Source: Dehalococcoidia bacterium
GTDB taxonomy: Bacteria > Chloroflexota > Dehalococcoidia > SM23-28-2
NCBI GenBank assembly: GCA_030615765.1
Contig: JAUWYP010000003.1
Span: 1 to 64,000, forward strand
DNA: 64,000 nt
Direction of reading: 5' to 3'
Position 1 is the stretch's first letter; every line of letters starts with the position of its first letter. Positions 54,120 through 62,610 of the stretch are shown piece by piece. Position numbers and translations under genes: made by a program. The notes below the pieces were generated by a model, which ran no database searches, was not told the origin of the DNA, and saw only the letters and a program-made list of their open reading frames with translations.

Positions 54120-54138
54120 GCGTTCCCAGCAGTTGCCG

Positions 54139-54972
54139 CTAGCTGGGGGGCTTGATCTCGATGTCCTCGTTGACGTCGGTAACGTCCAGCTCCAGTTTGG
54201 CCTCGAACTCCTGGCCGGTCTCATCCGTGCCTGCCACGTGAACCCGCAGACGCACGGGCCAGCCCCCGTCTTCGGCCAGCCACATTTCGAGATTCAGCTC
54301 GTCTATGTCGCCCGTCTCCTCCGTGCCGCCAAACAGGGAGGTAACTTGTTCCAAGGTAGCCTTGTCGATGCGGCAGTAGTTGGCCGGAACGTCGTTCACC
54401 TTCTCTTTCTTCTCGCTGGTGCAGCTCAACCCGCCGGTCTCCTCCGAGAACCCCTCCCAGATCATGAGAGCAAAGTCCAGCTCCGAGACGTCACCCATAG
54501 CTTCGATGGGGCCTATGGCCAGGTCACCCAGCTCCACCCACTGCTGGTTGCCGATGACCGTCAGCGCCAGTTCGTCATCGACGCCACTAATGCGCATACG
54601 ACTCTCGGCCTTATCCGGTGACACGAACGCCCCGCTAATCTCTATCTCCAGACTCTCGGTGTCGGCGGTAGGATCTTGACCTGGCAGGGCGGCCATTTGT
54701 TCGGTAAGGAGACTCTGTAATCCCTCCAGCTCCATCTTCATGCTGTAGCGGTAGCTGTTCAGGGTGGTGAGGTCACCGGCTGTGAAGCCTGCCTCGGAGG
54801 GGGCAGCGGTGGGTGTGCCCTCCTCGGAGGGGGCAGCGGCGGGTGTGCCCTCCTCAGCGGCGGTAGGAGTTGCTGCGGCCGCTGGTGTACCTTCTTCCTC
54901 CCCATCTCCCCCGCAGGCTGCCAGGCTAACAACTGCCAGAATAGTAGCCATGACAAGGGCTAAGATTCGCAT
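54139..54972 (-). CDS. Lipoprotein with low-complexity linker
   Basis: This 277-residue secreted lipoprotein has signal peptide 1-19 and lipobox LAAC with lipidated Cys20. A Thr/Pro/Ala/Glu-rich linker (about 27-62) is built of short repeats (EEGTPAAA type). The domain after residue 65 has alternating strands (YRYSMKMELEG, LEIEISGAFVSPDKAES), like LolA/LppX-type lipoproteins that shield a lipid. The encoded Cys pair (SCTSEK, NYCRID) could form a disulfide. Ligand unknown. Confidence 0.78.
   Translation of the reverse strand: MRILALVMATILAVVSLAACGGDGEEEGTPAAAATPTAAEEGTPAAAPSEEGTPTAAPSEAGFTAGDLTTLNSYRYSMKMELEGLQSLLTEQMAALPGQDPTADTESLEIEISGAFVSPDKAESRMRISGVDDELALTVIGNQQWVELGDLAIGPIEAMGDVSELDFALMIWEGFSEETGGLSCTSEKKEKVNDVPANYCRIDKATLEQVTSLFGGTEETGDIDELNLEMWLAEDGGWPVRLRVHVAGTDETGQEFEAKLELDVTDVNEDIEIKPPS
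54792..54856. repeat. 30-base tandem repeat inside the lipoprotein gene
   Basis: A 30-base unit beginning CCTCGGAGGGGGCAGCGG occurs at 54792 and again at 54822 with one change, then a partial third copy at 54852. It encodes the Glu-Gly-Thr-Pro-Ala linker. Whole-codon units keep the frame, so copy number could vary between strains. Confidence 0.7.
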
Positions 54973-54990
54973 ATGCTCGACTCCTTCTCT

Positions 54991-55002
54991 CCTGCCGGCA
55001 GG
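54991..55002. repeat. Perfect palindrome CCTGCCGGCAGG upstream of the lipoprotein
   Basis: A 12-base perfect palindrome lies 19 bases before the lipoprotein start. It matches the arms of the short palindromes found before the GH1 and RDD genes and upstream of mfd. Confidence 0.4.
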
Positions 55003-55131
55003 CAGGCCTACATCGTGGGAAGTCTAGCATTTCAGGTAAGCCAGGTCAAAGCTAGACCCATCCTCTGAATTCTGCGAGCGCTTGGAAGACGAACGCTCCT
55101 CTTGCTGCCATAACGATTCGATGGCTGTCAA

Positions 55132-55785
55132 TCAATCGGCGCGACGGGAGAGAATATAGTCGATGCTCTTGCGGTACCAGTCTTCCTCGATCTTGCGGCT
55201 GGCCATCAGGTAGTTGAGCATCGTCTCCAGACCGAGGACGGATATCAGGTTGTAGCCGTGGGCCTTCAGGCGGTCCCTGGCCCCCTCGTGGCGATCCAGC
55301 AGCACCACTGCGTCCTTCACCTTCAGGCCAGCCATTCCCAGGAAGGCGGCCGTCTCGATAATGTTGCCACCGCCGGTGACGAGGTCGTCGATGAGAAGGA
55401 CTGTCTCGCCCCGTTCGTATGTACCCTCTAGGAAGGGGGTGGTGGCGTCGCGGTCCTTGGAGGGGTGGATGTACACCATGGGCACGTTGGCGATGAGGGA
55501 GAAGACGGTGGCCAGGTGCAACCCACCGAAGGGGATGCCCGCCACTCGATCGAAGGGGGCGCCGCGGGGGTGGAGCATTCTCTGGAGAGTACGCACCTCC
55601 TCGTACATCAGGCGAGTCGCCCGCCTCAGGGCTCTGGGCTTGCTGATCAGCAGGCGCACGTTGACATAGACGGGGGAGTGGAGGGTTGTCCTTCCTAGGG
55701 TGAAGTCGCCAAACTGGATGGCTCCCAGATCCCACAGGATCTTGGCCAGCCACAGATTACCGGCAGTGCGAGCAGAACGGCCCAT
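55132..55785 (-). CDS. Orotate-phosphoribosyltransferase-like PRTase
   Basis: This 217-residue type I PRTase has the PRPP motif VLLIDDLVTGGGNIIE (about 136-151) and VAGIPFGGLHLATVF for the substrate side, as in PyrE. Its length fits PyrE. It would form OMP from orotate and PRPP in pyrimidine synthesis, though some PyrE-like proteins act on other bases. ATG 55785 is chosen over a TTG seven codons upstream. A clear promoter and a leader hairpin precede it, and no other pyr gene is nearby. Confidence 0.78.
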   Translation of the reverse strand: MGRSARTAGNLWLAKILWDLGAIQFGDFTLGRTTLHSPVYVNVRLLISKPRALRRATRLMYEEVRTLQRMLHPRGAPFDRVAGIPFGGLHLATVFSLIANVPMVYIHPSKDRDATTPFLEGTYERGETVLLIDDLVTGGGNIIETAAFLGMAGLKVKDAVVLLDRHEGARDRLKAHGYNLISVLGLETMLNYLMASRKIEEDWYRKSIDYILSRRAD

Positions 55786-55803
55786 ATCGCCTCGCCTCTG
55801 CTC

Positions 55804-55850
55804 CAACTAAAGAGGGCCTCGCCGCAGAAGAAGCAGCCCCCGCGAGCAGA
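55804..55850 (-). promoter_or_regulatory. Leader hairpin before the PyrE-like gene (possible attenuator)
   Basis: On the transcript, GAGGCCTC near 55843-55850 pairs with GAGGCCCTC near 55808-55816 with one bulged base, and TTTAG follows. It lies between the promoter and the start codon. A terminator-like leader before a pyrimidine gene recalls pyr attenuation. The short U-run makes this tentative. Confidence 0.4.
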
Positions 55851-55868
55851 GGCCTCAAGAGTGGCAAA

Positions 55869-55897
55869 ACGATACCACTACCCCTAGGCCCTGTCAA
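55869..55897 (-). promoter_or_regulatory. Promoter of the PyrE-like gene (TTGACA-17-TATCGT)
   Basis: Read leftward, a perfect TTGACA (55892-55897) is followed after 17 bases by TATCGT (55869-55874), about 84 bases before the ATG at 55785. Confidence 0.7.
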
Positions 55898-55914
55898 GCT
55901 GTGACGCTCATGCT

Positions 55915-56931
55915 TCACCTGGGCAGGGCTCGGCGCCAGCGGCGGACGGCCTCTCGGTTGACGCACTGGGGTGGTACCTGGCCTCGCAGGGCGGTGAGCA
56001 GATTGTCCACGGCCATCTTTGCCATGCTCAGACGGGTGGCGACGCTGGCGCTGGCAATGTGGGGTGTGATGATAATGTTGTCCAGCCCCAGCAGAGGGTC
56101 GTCTGGGGCGATGGGTTCCTCTTCGCTGACGTCGATGGCGGCGGCGGCAATACGTCTCTCCTCAAGGAAGCGCCACAGGGCCCGTTGATCCACCACCGGC
56201 CCTCGGGCGGTGTTGATGAGAACGGCTGTCGGCTTCATAAGCGATAGCTCTCGCTCGCCGACAAGGTGGTGAGTCTCAGAGGTGAGGGGCACGTGCAGGC
56301 TAATGAAGTCGGACTCTGCCAGAAGCTGTTCCAGCTCCACATAGACCAGGCCGTAGCGGCGCTCCTCCTCAAGCTTGCGGATTCCATCGCAATAAAGGAC
56401 GCGCATGCCGAAGCCGCGTCCCCTCTTGGCCACCTCCAGACCGACGCCACCCAGGCCCACCACTCCCAGGGTAGCGTCGTGCACGTCCTGCCCTAGGAGG
56501 GTCTGCGGTTCCCACGTCTTCCAGCGACCCTGGCGAGTGTAGCGGTCGGCCTCCACCACGCGGCGAGCGGCGGCCAGAAGGAGGGCAAAGGCGAAGTCGG
56601 CGGTGGTCTTGATCAGGATGCCGGGTGTGTTGGTCACCAGGATCCCCCGTCGGCTGGCCTCCTCGACGTCGATATTGTCGTAGCCCACGGCCATATTGCT
56701 GATGACCCGCAGCCGCGGTGCTGCCGACATGATCGCTGCATCGATGCGGTCGGTGAGGAGGGTGAGGAGGGCGTCGACATCTGCCGCCTCCGCCAACAGG
56801 ACCTCCGGCGGCGGGGGCAACTCGCCGGGCCAGACCCTTATGGTGACCGCTTCTGCCAGCAGGTCGAGGGCGGTACTGGGAAGCTCCCGTGTGACGTAGA
56901 CCCTGGCCGCTTTCGTCTCTGCCATAGGCAC
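55915..56931 (-). CDS. D-2-hydroxyacid dehydrogenase (glyoxylate/hydroxypyruvate reductase type)
   Basis: This 338-residue NAD(P)-dependent enzyme has the Rossmann motif GVVGLGGVGLEVAKR, the substrate Arg in INTARGPVVDQ, the Glu in SEEEPIAPDD and the catalytic His in ITPHIASAS. The N-terminal SNMAVGYDNIDVEEA marks the GyaR/GhrB group that reduces glyoxylate and hydroxypyruvate. It ends just before the strong promoter of the PyrE-like gene on the same strand. ATG 56931 or the Met two codons later may be the start. Confidence 0.9.
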   Translation of the reverse strand: MPMAETKAARVYVTRELPSTALDLLAEAVTIRVWPGELPPPPEVLLAEAADVDALLTLLTDRIDAAIMSAAPRLRVISNMAVGYDNIDVEEASRRGILVTNTPGILIKTTADFAFALLLAAARRVVEADRYTRQGRWKTWEPQTLLGQDVHDATLGVVGLGGVGLEVAKRGRGFGMRVLYCDGIRKLEEERRYGLVYVELEQLLAESDFISLHVPLTSETHHLVGERELSLMKPTAVLINTARGPVVDQRALWRFLEERRIAAAAIDVSEEEPIAPDDPLLGLDNIIITPHIASASVATRLSMAKMAVDNLLTALRGQVPPQCVNREAVRRWRRALPR

Positions 56932-57045
56932 CTCTTGCCACGCATGATACTCTAGTAGCGGGCCGCTCTGTCAATCGGCGGGCCTTGCGGGGTAGCGGGG
57001 TGGGGCTGCTGGTTGGTAGAATGCACAAAGGAGGGAACGAGAGGC

Positions 57046-57927
57046 GTGGATCCCTTTGCCATTGTCTGCGACAGTACCCATGACCTGCCGCCGGACATCA
57101 CCGAGAAGCTGCGCCTTACGGTGGTGCCCTTCACCATCAACTTCGGCACGGACAGCAGCCTCGACGACGGTGTGATGACCCTGGAGGATTTCGCCGAGCT
57201 CTTAGATCGATACGAGAAGGGCAAGGGGTATCCCACCACGGCAGCCCCTGCTCCCTCTCGGTTCGCGGATGCATTCATGTCTCATGTGAAGGAGGGCCTG
57301 TCGCGGATCCTCACTGTCACCCTGTCCCGCAAGCTGAGCAAGACCTACGATGCTGCCGTCGAAGGGGCGGAGATGGTGGAGGGGGAGTATCCGGACTCGG
57401 AGATCGAGGTGGTGGACTCCCTCAGCGGCTCGATGGGGGAGGGCATGCTTGTCCTGGAGGCGGCCCGTGCGCGCGACCTCGGCCGTCCCCTCCAGGAGGC
57501 CAAGCGCCTGGTGGAGGAGATGAGGGGGCGGCTGCGCCTCCTGGCGGCCCTGGAAACGACCAAGTACTTGCTGAAGAGCGGGCGGGTTCACCCCTTCCAG
57601 CATCTGCTTAGCACTGCCCTGCAGATCAAACCGATCATCACCACCAGGGACGGGGCTATGGCTCTCTACACCAGGGTGCGGGGGCGCATGGAGAGGGCCG
57701 TGGATCGCATGGTTGACGAAGTGCAGCGGACTTACAAGTCGGGCATAGTTTCGGTGGTGGGGGGAGCATCCCCCGACCTCAAAGAGATGCTTGTCCGCAA
57801 GCTATGTCAAAGGCTGGGCCTCAACAGAGAGCAAATCTTGGAGACCAGGATAGGGCCCGCCTTGCTGGTTCACATGGGCAGACGAGTGGTGGGCGTCATT
57901 TGGGAGCAGGAGCCCCGGCCGTCCTAG
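57046..57927 (+). CDS. DegV-family fatty-acid-binding protein
   Basis: This 293-residue protein has the DegV pattern: FAIVCDSTHDLPPDI with the first ligand loop, YPTTAAPAPSRFADAF, VVDSLSGSMGEGMLVLEA and LKSGRVHPFQHLLSTALQIKPII. DegV/FakB proteins bind fatty acids and present them to FakA kinase; no FakA gene is nearby. GTG 57046 has AAGGAGGG upstream; a start 11 codons earlier would span that ribosome site. Confidence 0.9.
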   Translation: MDPFAIVCDSTHDLPPDITEKLRLTVVPFTINFGTDSSLDDGVMTLEDFAELLDRYEKGKGYPTTAAPAPSRFADAFMSHVKEGLSRILTVTLSRKLSKTYDAAVEGAEMVEGEYPDSEIEVVDSLSGSMGEGMLVLEAARARDLGRPLQEAKRLVEEMRGRLRLLAALETTKYLLKSGRVHPFQHLLSTALQIKPIITTRDGAMALYTRVRGRMERAVDRMVDEVQRTYKSGIVSVVGGASPDLKEMLVRKLCQRLGLNREQILETRIGPALLVHMGRRVVGVIWEQEPRPS

Positions 57928-57948
57928 CGAGCTGCGGGCGCTGCAACA

Positions 57949-58629
57949 TTGGCCAAGCTCTTCCTCTTCGACGTCGATAAGACCCTGGTAGATAGCTGCG
58001 GTGCTGGCAGTCGGGCGATGACTGCGGCTTTTGTCCAGCTTTTCGGCATCGACCAGGGCTTCGCTGGCATCGACTTCACCGGCCGCACCGATACGGCCAT
58101 CTTCCGCGATGCCGTCGCCGTCCACAGTCTCGATGGCGACTTCGCAACTCTTCTCGCTCGCTTTCAGGAGACCTATTACAGCATACTGCCCAGCACGCTT
58201 GCCGAGGTCCAAGCGCATGTGCTTCCTGGCGTGCCCGAGGTGCTGGCGGGTCTCGAGGCGGCTCCGGGTGCGTTTCTAGGACTGGCCACGGGCAACTTCC
58301 GCGAGTCCACCCGCCTGAAGCTGGGGCGTTTCGGCCTGTACGATCTCTTCCTCGCAGGCGGCTACGCTGACGACTCTGAGGATCGCGCGGAGCTTGTGGC
58401 AGTAGCCATCGAACGGCTGGCCGAGGCCAGCGGCGGGCATGAACCCCGCGAGGTCTGTATTATTGGCGATACGCCCCTGGACATCGCCGCCGCCCAGGCC
58501 AACAGGGCGCGCTCCGTAGCCGTAGCCACCGGTTTCTTCACCGTCGATGAGCTGACGGCCGCTGGCGCCGGGCTTGTCTTCCCCGACTTCTCCTCCTGGC
58601 AGGCGGTTCTGGACGCCCTACTGGGCTGA
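57949..58629 (+). CDS. HAD-family phosphatase (phosphoglycolate-phosphatase-like)
   Basis: This 226-residue haloacid-dehalogenase-fold hydrolase has motif I FDVDKTLVD with both Asp, motif II LATGNFRES and motif IV IIGDTPLDIAAA, plus a helical cap domain (about 15-85). It resembles phosphoglycolate phosphatases, but substrates of this subfamily are not predictable. It starts with TTG 21 bases after the DegV stop and probably shares its transcript. Confidence 0.87.
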   Translation: MAKLFLFDVDKTLVDSCGAGSRAMTAAFVQLFGIDQGFAGIDFTGRTDTAIFRDAVAVHSLDGDFATLLARFQETYYSILPSTLAEVQAHVLPGVPEVLAGLEAAPGAFLGLATGNFRESTRLKLGRFGLYDLFLAGGYADDSEDRAELVAVAIERLAEASGGHEPREVCIIGDTPLDIAAAQANRARSVAVATGFFTVDELTAAGAGLVFPDFSSWQAVLDALLG

Positions 58630-58678
58630 GGCCCTAGTGGCAAGCGAAAGCCGCCGCCGACGTCCTCCCGACCCCGGC

Positions 58679-59188
58679 CTATTCCTCACACTCTAGGTCG
58701 ACCTCGATGCCGTTTTCGTCAGCGATTCCCTGAAGCTGCAGGCAGGCGTCCGTAACTCGCTGTTGGGCCGCGTCCAATGCCGGCATCGGCTCGGCGAACA
58801 GCGCTGCCAACCCCGAGGGTGATTCGACTTCTGCGAGCCGGTCACTGAAGTCCTCGAATGATGCCAGCATCTCCGCTCCGCTGGCGACGAATTCGTCGTG
58901 GGCATCCTGGGCCTCAGCCGGTGGATGGATGTCCTTCAGATCATTGAGGACTTGTCTAAGGATGGCGTCGAAGCTATCGAAGTAGTCCCGGGTTGCCTCG
59001 ATGTCTTCCCCGACTCCCTCGGATACCAGCCTATCCATGCTTGTGTCGGCGGCATCGGTGATGTCCTCGAACCGCCGGAAGTACTCGTCGAGATCTATCT
59101 CCTCCTCCCCGCCGCCGCAGGCGCTTAGCAGCAGGGAACCCGCCATCAGCGCGGCCACGACCAGCACATATCGCCATAACAGCTTCAT
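58679..59188 (-). CDS. Small acidic lipoprotein
   Basis: This 169-residue protein has signal peptide 1-23 and lipobox LSAC with Cys24. The rest is very acidic and helical (IDLDEYFRRFEDITDAADTS, then several Glu/Asp-rich helices), ending with a Cys pair (DACLQLQG, DLECEE). I recognise no family. It lies tail-to-tail with the HAD gene. Confidence 0.72.
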   Translation of the reverse strand: MKLLWRYVLVVAALMAGSLLLSACGGGEEEIDLDEYFRRFEDITDAADTSMDRLVSEGVGEDIEATRDYFDSFDAILRQVLNDLKDIHPPAEAQDAHDEFVASGAEMLASFEDFSDRLAEVESPSGLAALFAEPMPALDAAQQRVTDACLQLQGIADENGIEVDLECEE

Positions 59189-59367
59189 GGCTCACCTCCT
59201 GAAACCGGGAATTGCCATATTGGGCCTGGTGATCCTCCGAAATGCGCACCCCTGCCGACGAGCGGTATGCTACTTCCGGCCCCATCGCCTGTCAACCCTC
59301 TCCTCTCTGCTGACGAAACGACAGTTTCCTGCATGCTTGGCCAATGTCATAGGAAATAAGCCATGAT

Positions 59368-62130
59368 CTACGCCGTCCCTCGGCCGCTATTCTCAGCGCG
59401 TACCGAAGGGGACAACTGCTTACCCGTGATCCTGACGCGGGCCAGGGCGCCGTCCTCGTGGCCGAACAGGGCAGTGACCGCACCGCCGTCGTAGTAGAGG
59501 GGGACGAAAACGCTTCCCGACAGGACGCTGTCGCTGATCTTGGCCCGGATGGTCAGCTCACCGCGCTCGTTGGCCAGGATGACCTCCTGGCCATCTTCGA
59601 CGCCCAGGGAGGCGGCGTCGGCGGCGCTAATCTCGACGAACTCCTCGCGATGCAGCTTATCGGCCTCAGGCGAGTGGATGGTGGCGCCCTCCCAACTGGT
59701 GTAGAGGGTGCGGCTGCTGGTGACTACCAGGCCCTCGCCGGCCGCCGTCGGCTCCAGGGCAAGGGGCTGCAGCACAGCGGCCGAAGGCTGGAAGCCTGCG
59801 AAGGCCTGCTGGGCTCCCGATTCCAGCTCGCTGTAGCGAGCCTGGCCGTAAAGGGGCACCAGGCTGGCTATCTCGTCCATGATCTGGGCAGGGCCAGCGT
59901 AGTCCCAGGTGCTGCCGTCCAGGCCCAGGCGTTGGGCCAGGGCAGCGCCGAGCTCGGCCAGGATTCGCCAAGCAGGATGCGCCTCGCCGATAGGGGCGAC
60001 GGCGCCCCGCAACCGGAGAATGCGACGGTCGGCGCTGGTGTAGGTGCCGTCCTTGCCGAAGACACCCACGTCGGGCAGGACCACCTGCGCCAGGCGGGCC
60101 GTGTCCGACAGCAGGCTATCGATGACCAGCAGGAAGTCCAGGGACGAGAGGCAGGTCTTCACCAACGCCTTGTCGGGTGCGACGAATAGGGGGTTGTCGC
60201 CCAGCACCACCATCGCCTTGACGCGCCCTTCCTGGACGGCGGCCAGGGCTTCCCGCAAACCCAGCCCCGCTGCCGATGGCGGGCTGACGCTCCAGGCCTT
60301 CTCCACCTCCCGGCGCGCTCCTTCATCCTCTACGGGCCGATAGCCGGGTAGCAGGCCGGGCGTCACGCCCATGTCCTGCAGGCCCCAGACGTTGACCTCC
60401 GGCGGCAGGACGACCAGTGACCGCGCTGCCTCCTGTGGCCCGCAGCAGAGCATGGCAAGGTTGGCCACGGCCGCCGTCACCGTCCCTGCTGCCTGCGCTC
60501 CCAGGTGAGGGACGGCGTACACGATAGCGATGCGCCTCTCGCCGGGCGGCTCCTTGGCGGCGCCGGCCAGGCTGAGGGCCGCTCGCTTGACAGCATCGGC
60601 CAGGTCATCCCTCAGGGCGGGCACGGAAGCCTTGGCCAGATCCTCCAGCCCCGCCGCAGGCGACGTCTTGAGGGAGGCCACCAGCTCCTCGTCCTGCAAC
60701 AGGGCGTGGGCCAGGGCCGCCAGGACGTGGGCCTCCCGGCCGGGCTTGGGCCGCAGCCAGACCTGCGCGAAGTCGCACAGCTCGCCCCAGCGCGGCGTGA
60801 CCACTATCAGGCGAACGCTGTTCCGCACCACTGCATCCTTTACTCGCAGGCAGGCCACGTTGTGGCTTGACTCCAGGTCGTCGGCCACCACCAGGATCGT
60901 CCTGGCCTTGGCCAGATCGGTCATGTCGGCGGGCAGCACTTCGGTGCCGAAGGCGCGGCGCAGCGATTGGGCCACCGCGTCTGTCACCGCGCCGCCGCTG
61001 CAGCCCACGTTGTTGCTTCCAACGACTGCCCGGGCCAGCTTCTGGAGCAGGTAGTTCTCCTCGTTGGTGGCGAAGGGCGACCCCAGGAAGGCGACGGCCT
61101 CCGGCCCGTGCTCCTCCCTGACGGCTGCCAGCCGCGATATGGCCGACTCCAGAGCCTGGTCCCAGGAAGCGGCGGCTAGCTCGCCGTCCCGGCGCAGCAG
61201 GGGTTGGGCCAGGCGGTCGTCGTCCCTGATGGCGTCGTAGTGGAAGCGGCCGCGGATACAGAGCTGGTCGTCGCTGACCGGATTGGAGGGTTCGGGCCGC
61301 ACGATGACCGCCCGTCCCCTCTTCACTCCCAGGCTGATAGTGCAGCCGACGCTGCAATAGGCGCAGGCGGTGGGCACCCAGCCCTCGGTCTGGCCGGCCG
61401 CCCACTTGTTGGATTTCTCCATGAGGGTGGCCGTAGGGCAGACGTCGATGCAGGCGCCGCAGAAGTCACAGTTGGATTCATGGACGGTGTCACCGGCGCC
61501 GAAGGCGATATGCGTATCCCAGCCGCGCTCGGCCAAGGTTATGGCTCCCGTGTGGCGAATCTCATCGCACGCCCGCACGCAGCGGGTACAGAGGATGCAC
61601 ATCTGGGGGTCGAACTCCAGGAAGGGGTTGGCCCGATCGGCCGGCGGCGGCTCGGTCAGGTAGTAGGTGCGGAGCTCGTCGAGCCAGGGCTCGTAGCCGG
61701 CCATGCCCACGATGTCGCAGGCAGTCTGGAGGTCGCAGCGGTAGTTCTTGGAGCAAGTGACGCAGCGGTGGCTGACCAGGTTGTCCCGCAGGCAGGTGTC
61801 GCCCGGCCTGCACTTCACGATCCGATGGCAGGTGAGGCAGCGGTCAGAGTGGTTGGCCAGGATGAGTGAGAGGACCGCTCGCCGAGCCTCCACCACCTCG
61901 GGGGTGTCGGTGCGCACGATCATGCCGTCGCTGACCTTGCTCGTGCACGATAGCTGGAGGCCGTGCGCTCCCTCGATCTCCACCAGGCACATGCGGCAGC
62001 CGCCGTAGGGCGGCAGGCCCTCCAGGTAGCAGAGGCTGGGGATGTAGATGCCCGCCTTGCGCAGAACTTCCAATAGGGGCGCCCCCTCGGGCGCCTCTAT
62101 TGGGTTGTCGTTGGCAGTGATGGTAGCCAC
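59368..62130 (-). CDS. nuoG: NuoG-like / formate-dehydrogenase-like Fe-S molybdopterin-fold subunit
   Basis: This 920-residue protein has an N-terminal [2Fe-2S] domain (C34, C45, C48, C62), then a His-Cys region that appears duplicated (H94/C98/C101/C107 with C113; H121/C123/C126/C132 with C138), two ferredoxin clusters (C178-C188, C221-C231) and a molybdopterin-type domain with C256, C259, C263 and a later Cys. The usual Mo-ligand stretch reads NNVGCSGGA, so Mo binding is uncertain. It is last in the nuoB-nuoI-nuoG unit. It could be complex I subunit G or an Fdh-like electron-input subunit. Confidence 0.83.
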   Translation of the reverse strand: MATITANDNPIEAPEGAPLLEVLRKAGIYIPSLCYLEGLPPYGGCRMCLVEIEGAHGLQLSCTSKVSDGMIVRTDTPEVVEARRAVLSLILANHSDRCLTCHRIVKCRPGDTCLRDNLVSHRCVTCSKNYRCDLQTACDIVGMAGYEPWLDELRTYYLTEPPPADRANPFLEFDPQMCILCTRCVRACDEIRHTGAITLAERGWDTHIAFGAGDTVHESNCDFCGACIDVCPTATLMEKSNKWAAGQTEGWVPTACAYCSVGCTISLGVKRGRAVIVRPEPSNPVSDDQLCIRGRFHYDAIRDDDRLAQPLLRRDGELAAASWDQALESAISRLAAVREEHGPEAVAFLGSPFATNEENYLLQKLARAVVGSNNVGCSGGAVTDAVAQSLRRAFGTEVLPADMTDLAKARTILVVADDLESSHNVACLRVKDAVVRNSVRLIVVTPRWGELCDFAQVWLRPKPGREAHVLAALAHALLQDEELVASLKTSPAAGLEDLAKASVPALRDDLADAVKRAALSLAGAAKEPPGERRIAIVYAVPHLGAQAAGTVTAAVANLAMLCCGPQEAARSLVVLPPEVNVWGLQDMGVTPGLLPGYRPVEDEGARREVEKAWSVSPPSAAGLGLREALAAVQEGRVKAMVVLGDNPLFVAPDKALVKTCLSSLDFLLVIDSLLSDTARLAQVVLPDVGVFGKDGTYTSADRRILRLRGAVAPIGEAHPAWRILAELGAALAQRLGLDGSTWDYAGPAQIMDEIASLVPLYGQARYSELESGAQQAFAGFQPSAAVLQPLALEPTAAGEGLVVTSSRTLYTSWEGATIHSPEADKLHREEFVEISAADAASLGVEDGQEVILANERGELTIRAKISDSVLSGSVFVPLYYDGGAVTALFGHEDGALARVRITGKQLSPSVRAENSGRGTA

Positions 62131-62139
62131 TTCTTTTCC

Positions 62140-62610
62140 TTACTTGACCGCCACCAGCTCGCCCGGCCTGGGGGCCTTCTTGCCATTGGGATAGGTGTAG
62201 TCGTGGCTCTCAAGGTAGGCCTGGGCCATGCGGGTCAGAGCGTGTTTGTCCCGGTACATATCGTCGAAGACGTAGACGGCGTCGTCGAACGGCCCGCCCG
62301 ACTGGATGGCCTCGTAGGGGCAGGCCTCGACGCACAGCCCGCAGAACATACACAGGCGGAAGTCGATCTCGTAGCGGTCCTTGTTCAGGCTGCCGTCCTC
62401 GCGTGGGCTGGTGACCACCAGGATGCAGCCGTCGGGGCAGGCCTGGGCGCAGGTGCTACAGCCCGTGCAGCGCTCGTCGAACCAGAGGAGGTTGGTGCGA
62501 GCGCCCGGCGGCATGTGGCGCACCTCCTCGGGGTACTGAATGGTGAAAGGTCGCCGGAACAGGTGCCTCAGGGTAATGAACAGGCCCTTGGCGATGCCCA
62601 GACCGTACAC
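62140..62610 (-). CDS. nuoI: NADH-quinone oxidoreductase subunit I (8Fe-8S ferredoxin)
   Basis: This 156-residue complex I connecting subunit has two [4Fe-4S] motifs (CTGCSTCAQACPDGC and CMFCGLCVEACPYEA) and the N-terminal membrane-contact helix IAKGLFITLRHLFRRPFT, typical of NuoI. It overlaps nuoB by one base and lies 9 bases before the nuoG-like gene. It relays electrons from the NuoG region to cluster N2 in NuoB. Confidence 0.93.
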   Translation of the reverse strand: MYGLGIAKGLFITLRHLFRRPFTIQYPEEVRHMPPGARTNLLWFDERCTGCSTCAQACPDGCILVVTSPREDGSLNKDRYEIDFRLCMFCGLCVEACPYEAIQSGGPFDDAVYVFDDMYRDKHALTRMAQAYLESHDYTYPNGKKAPRPGELVAVK

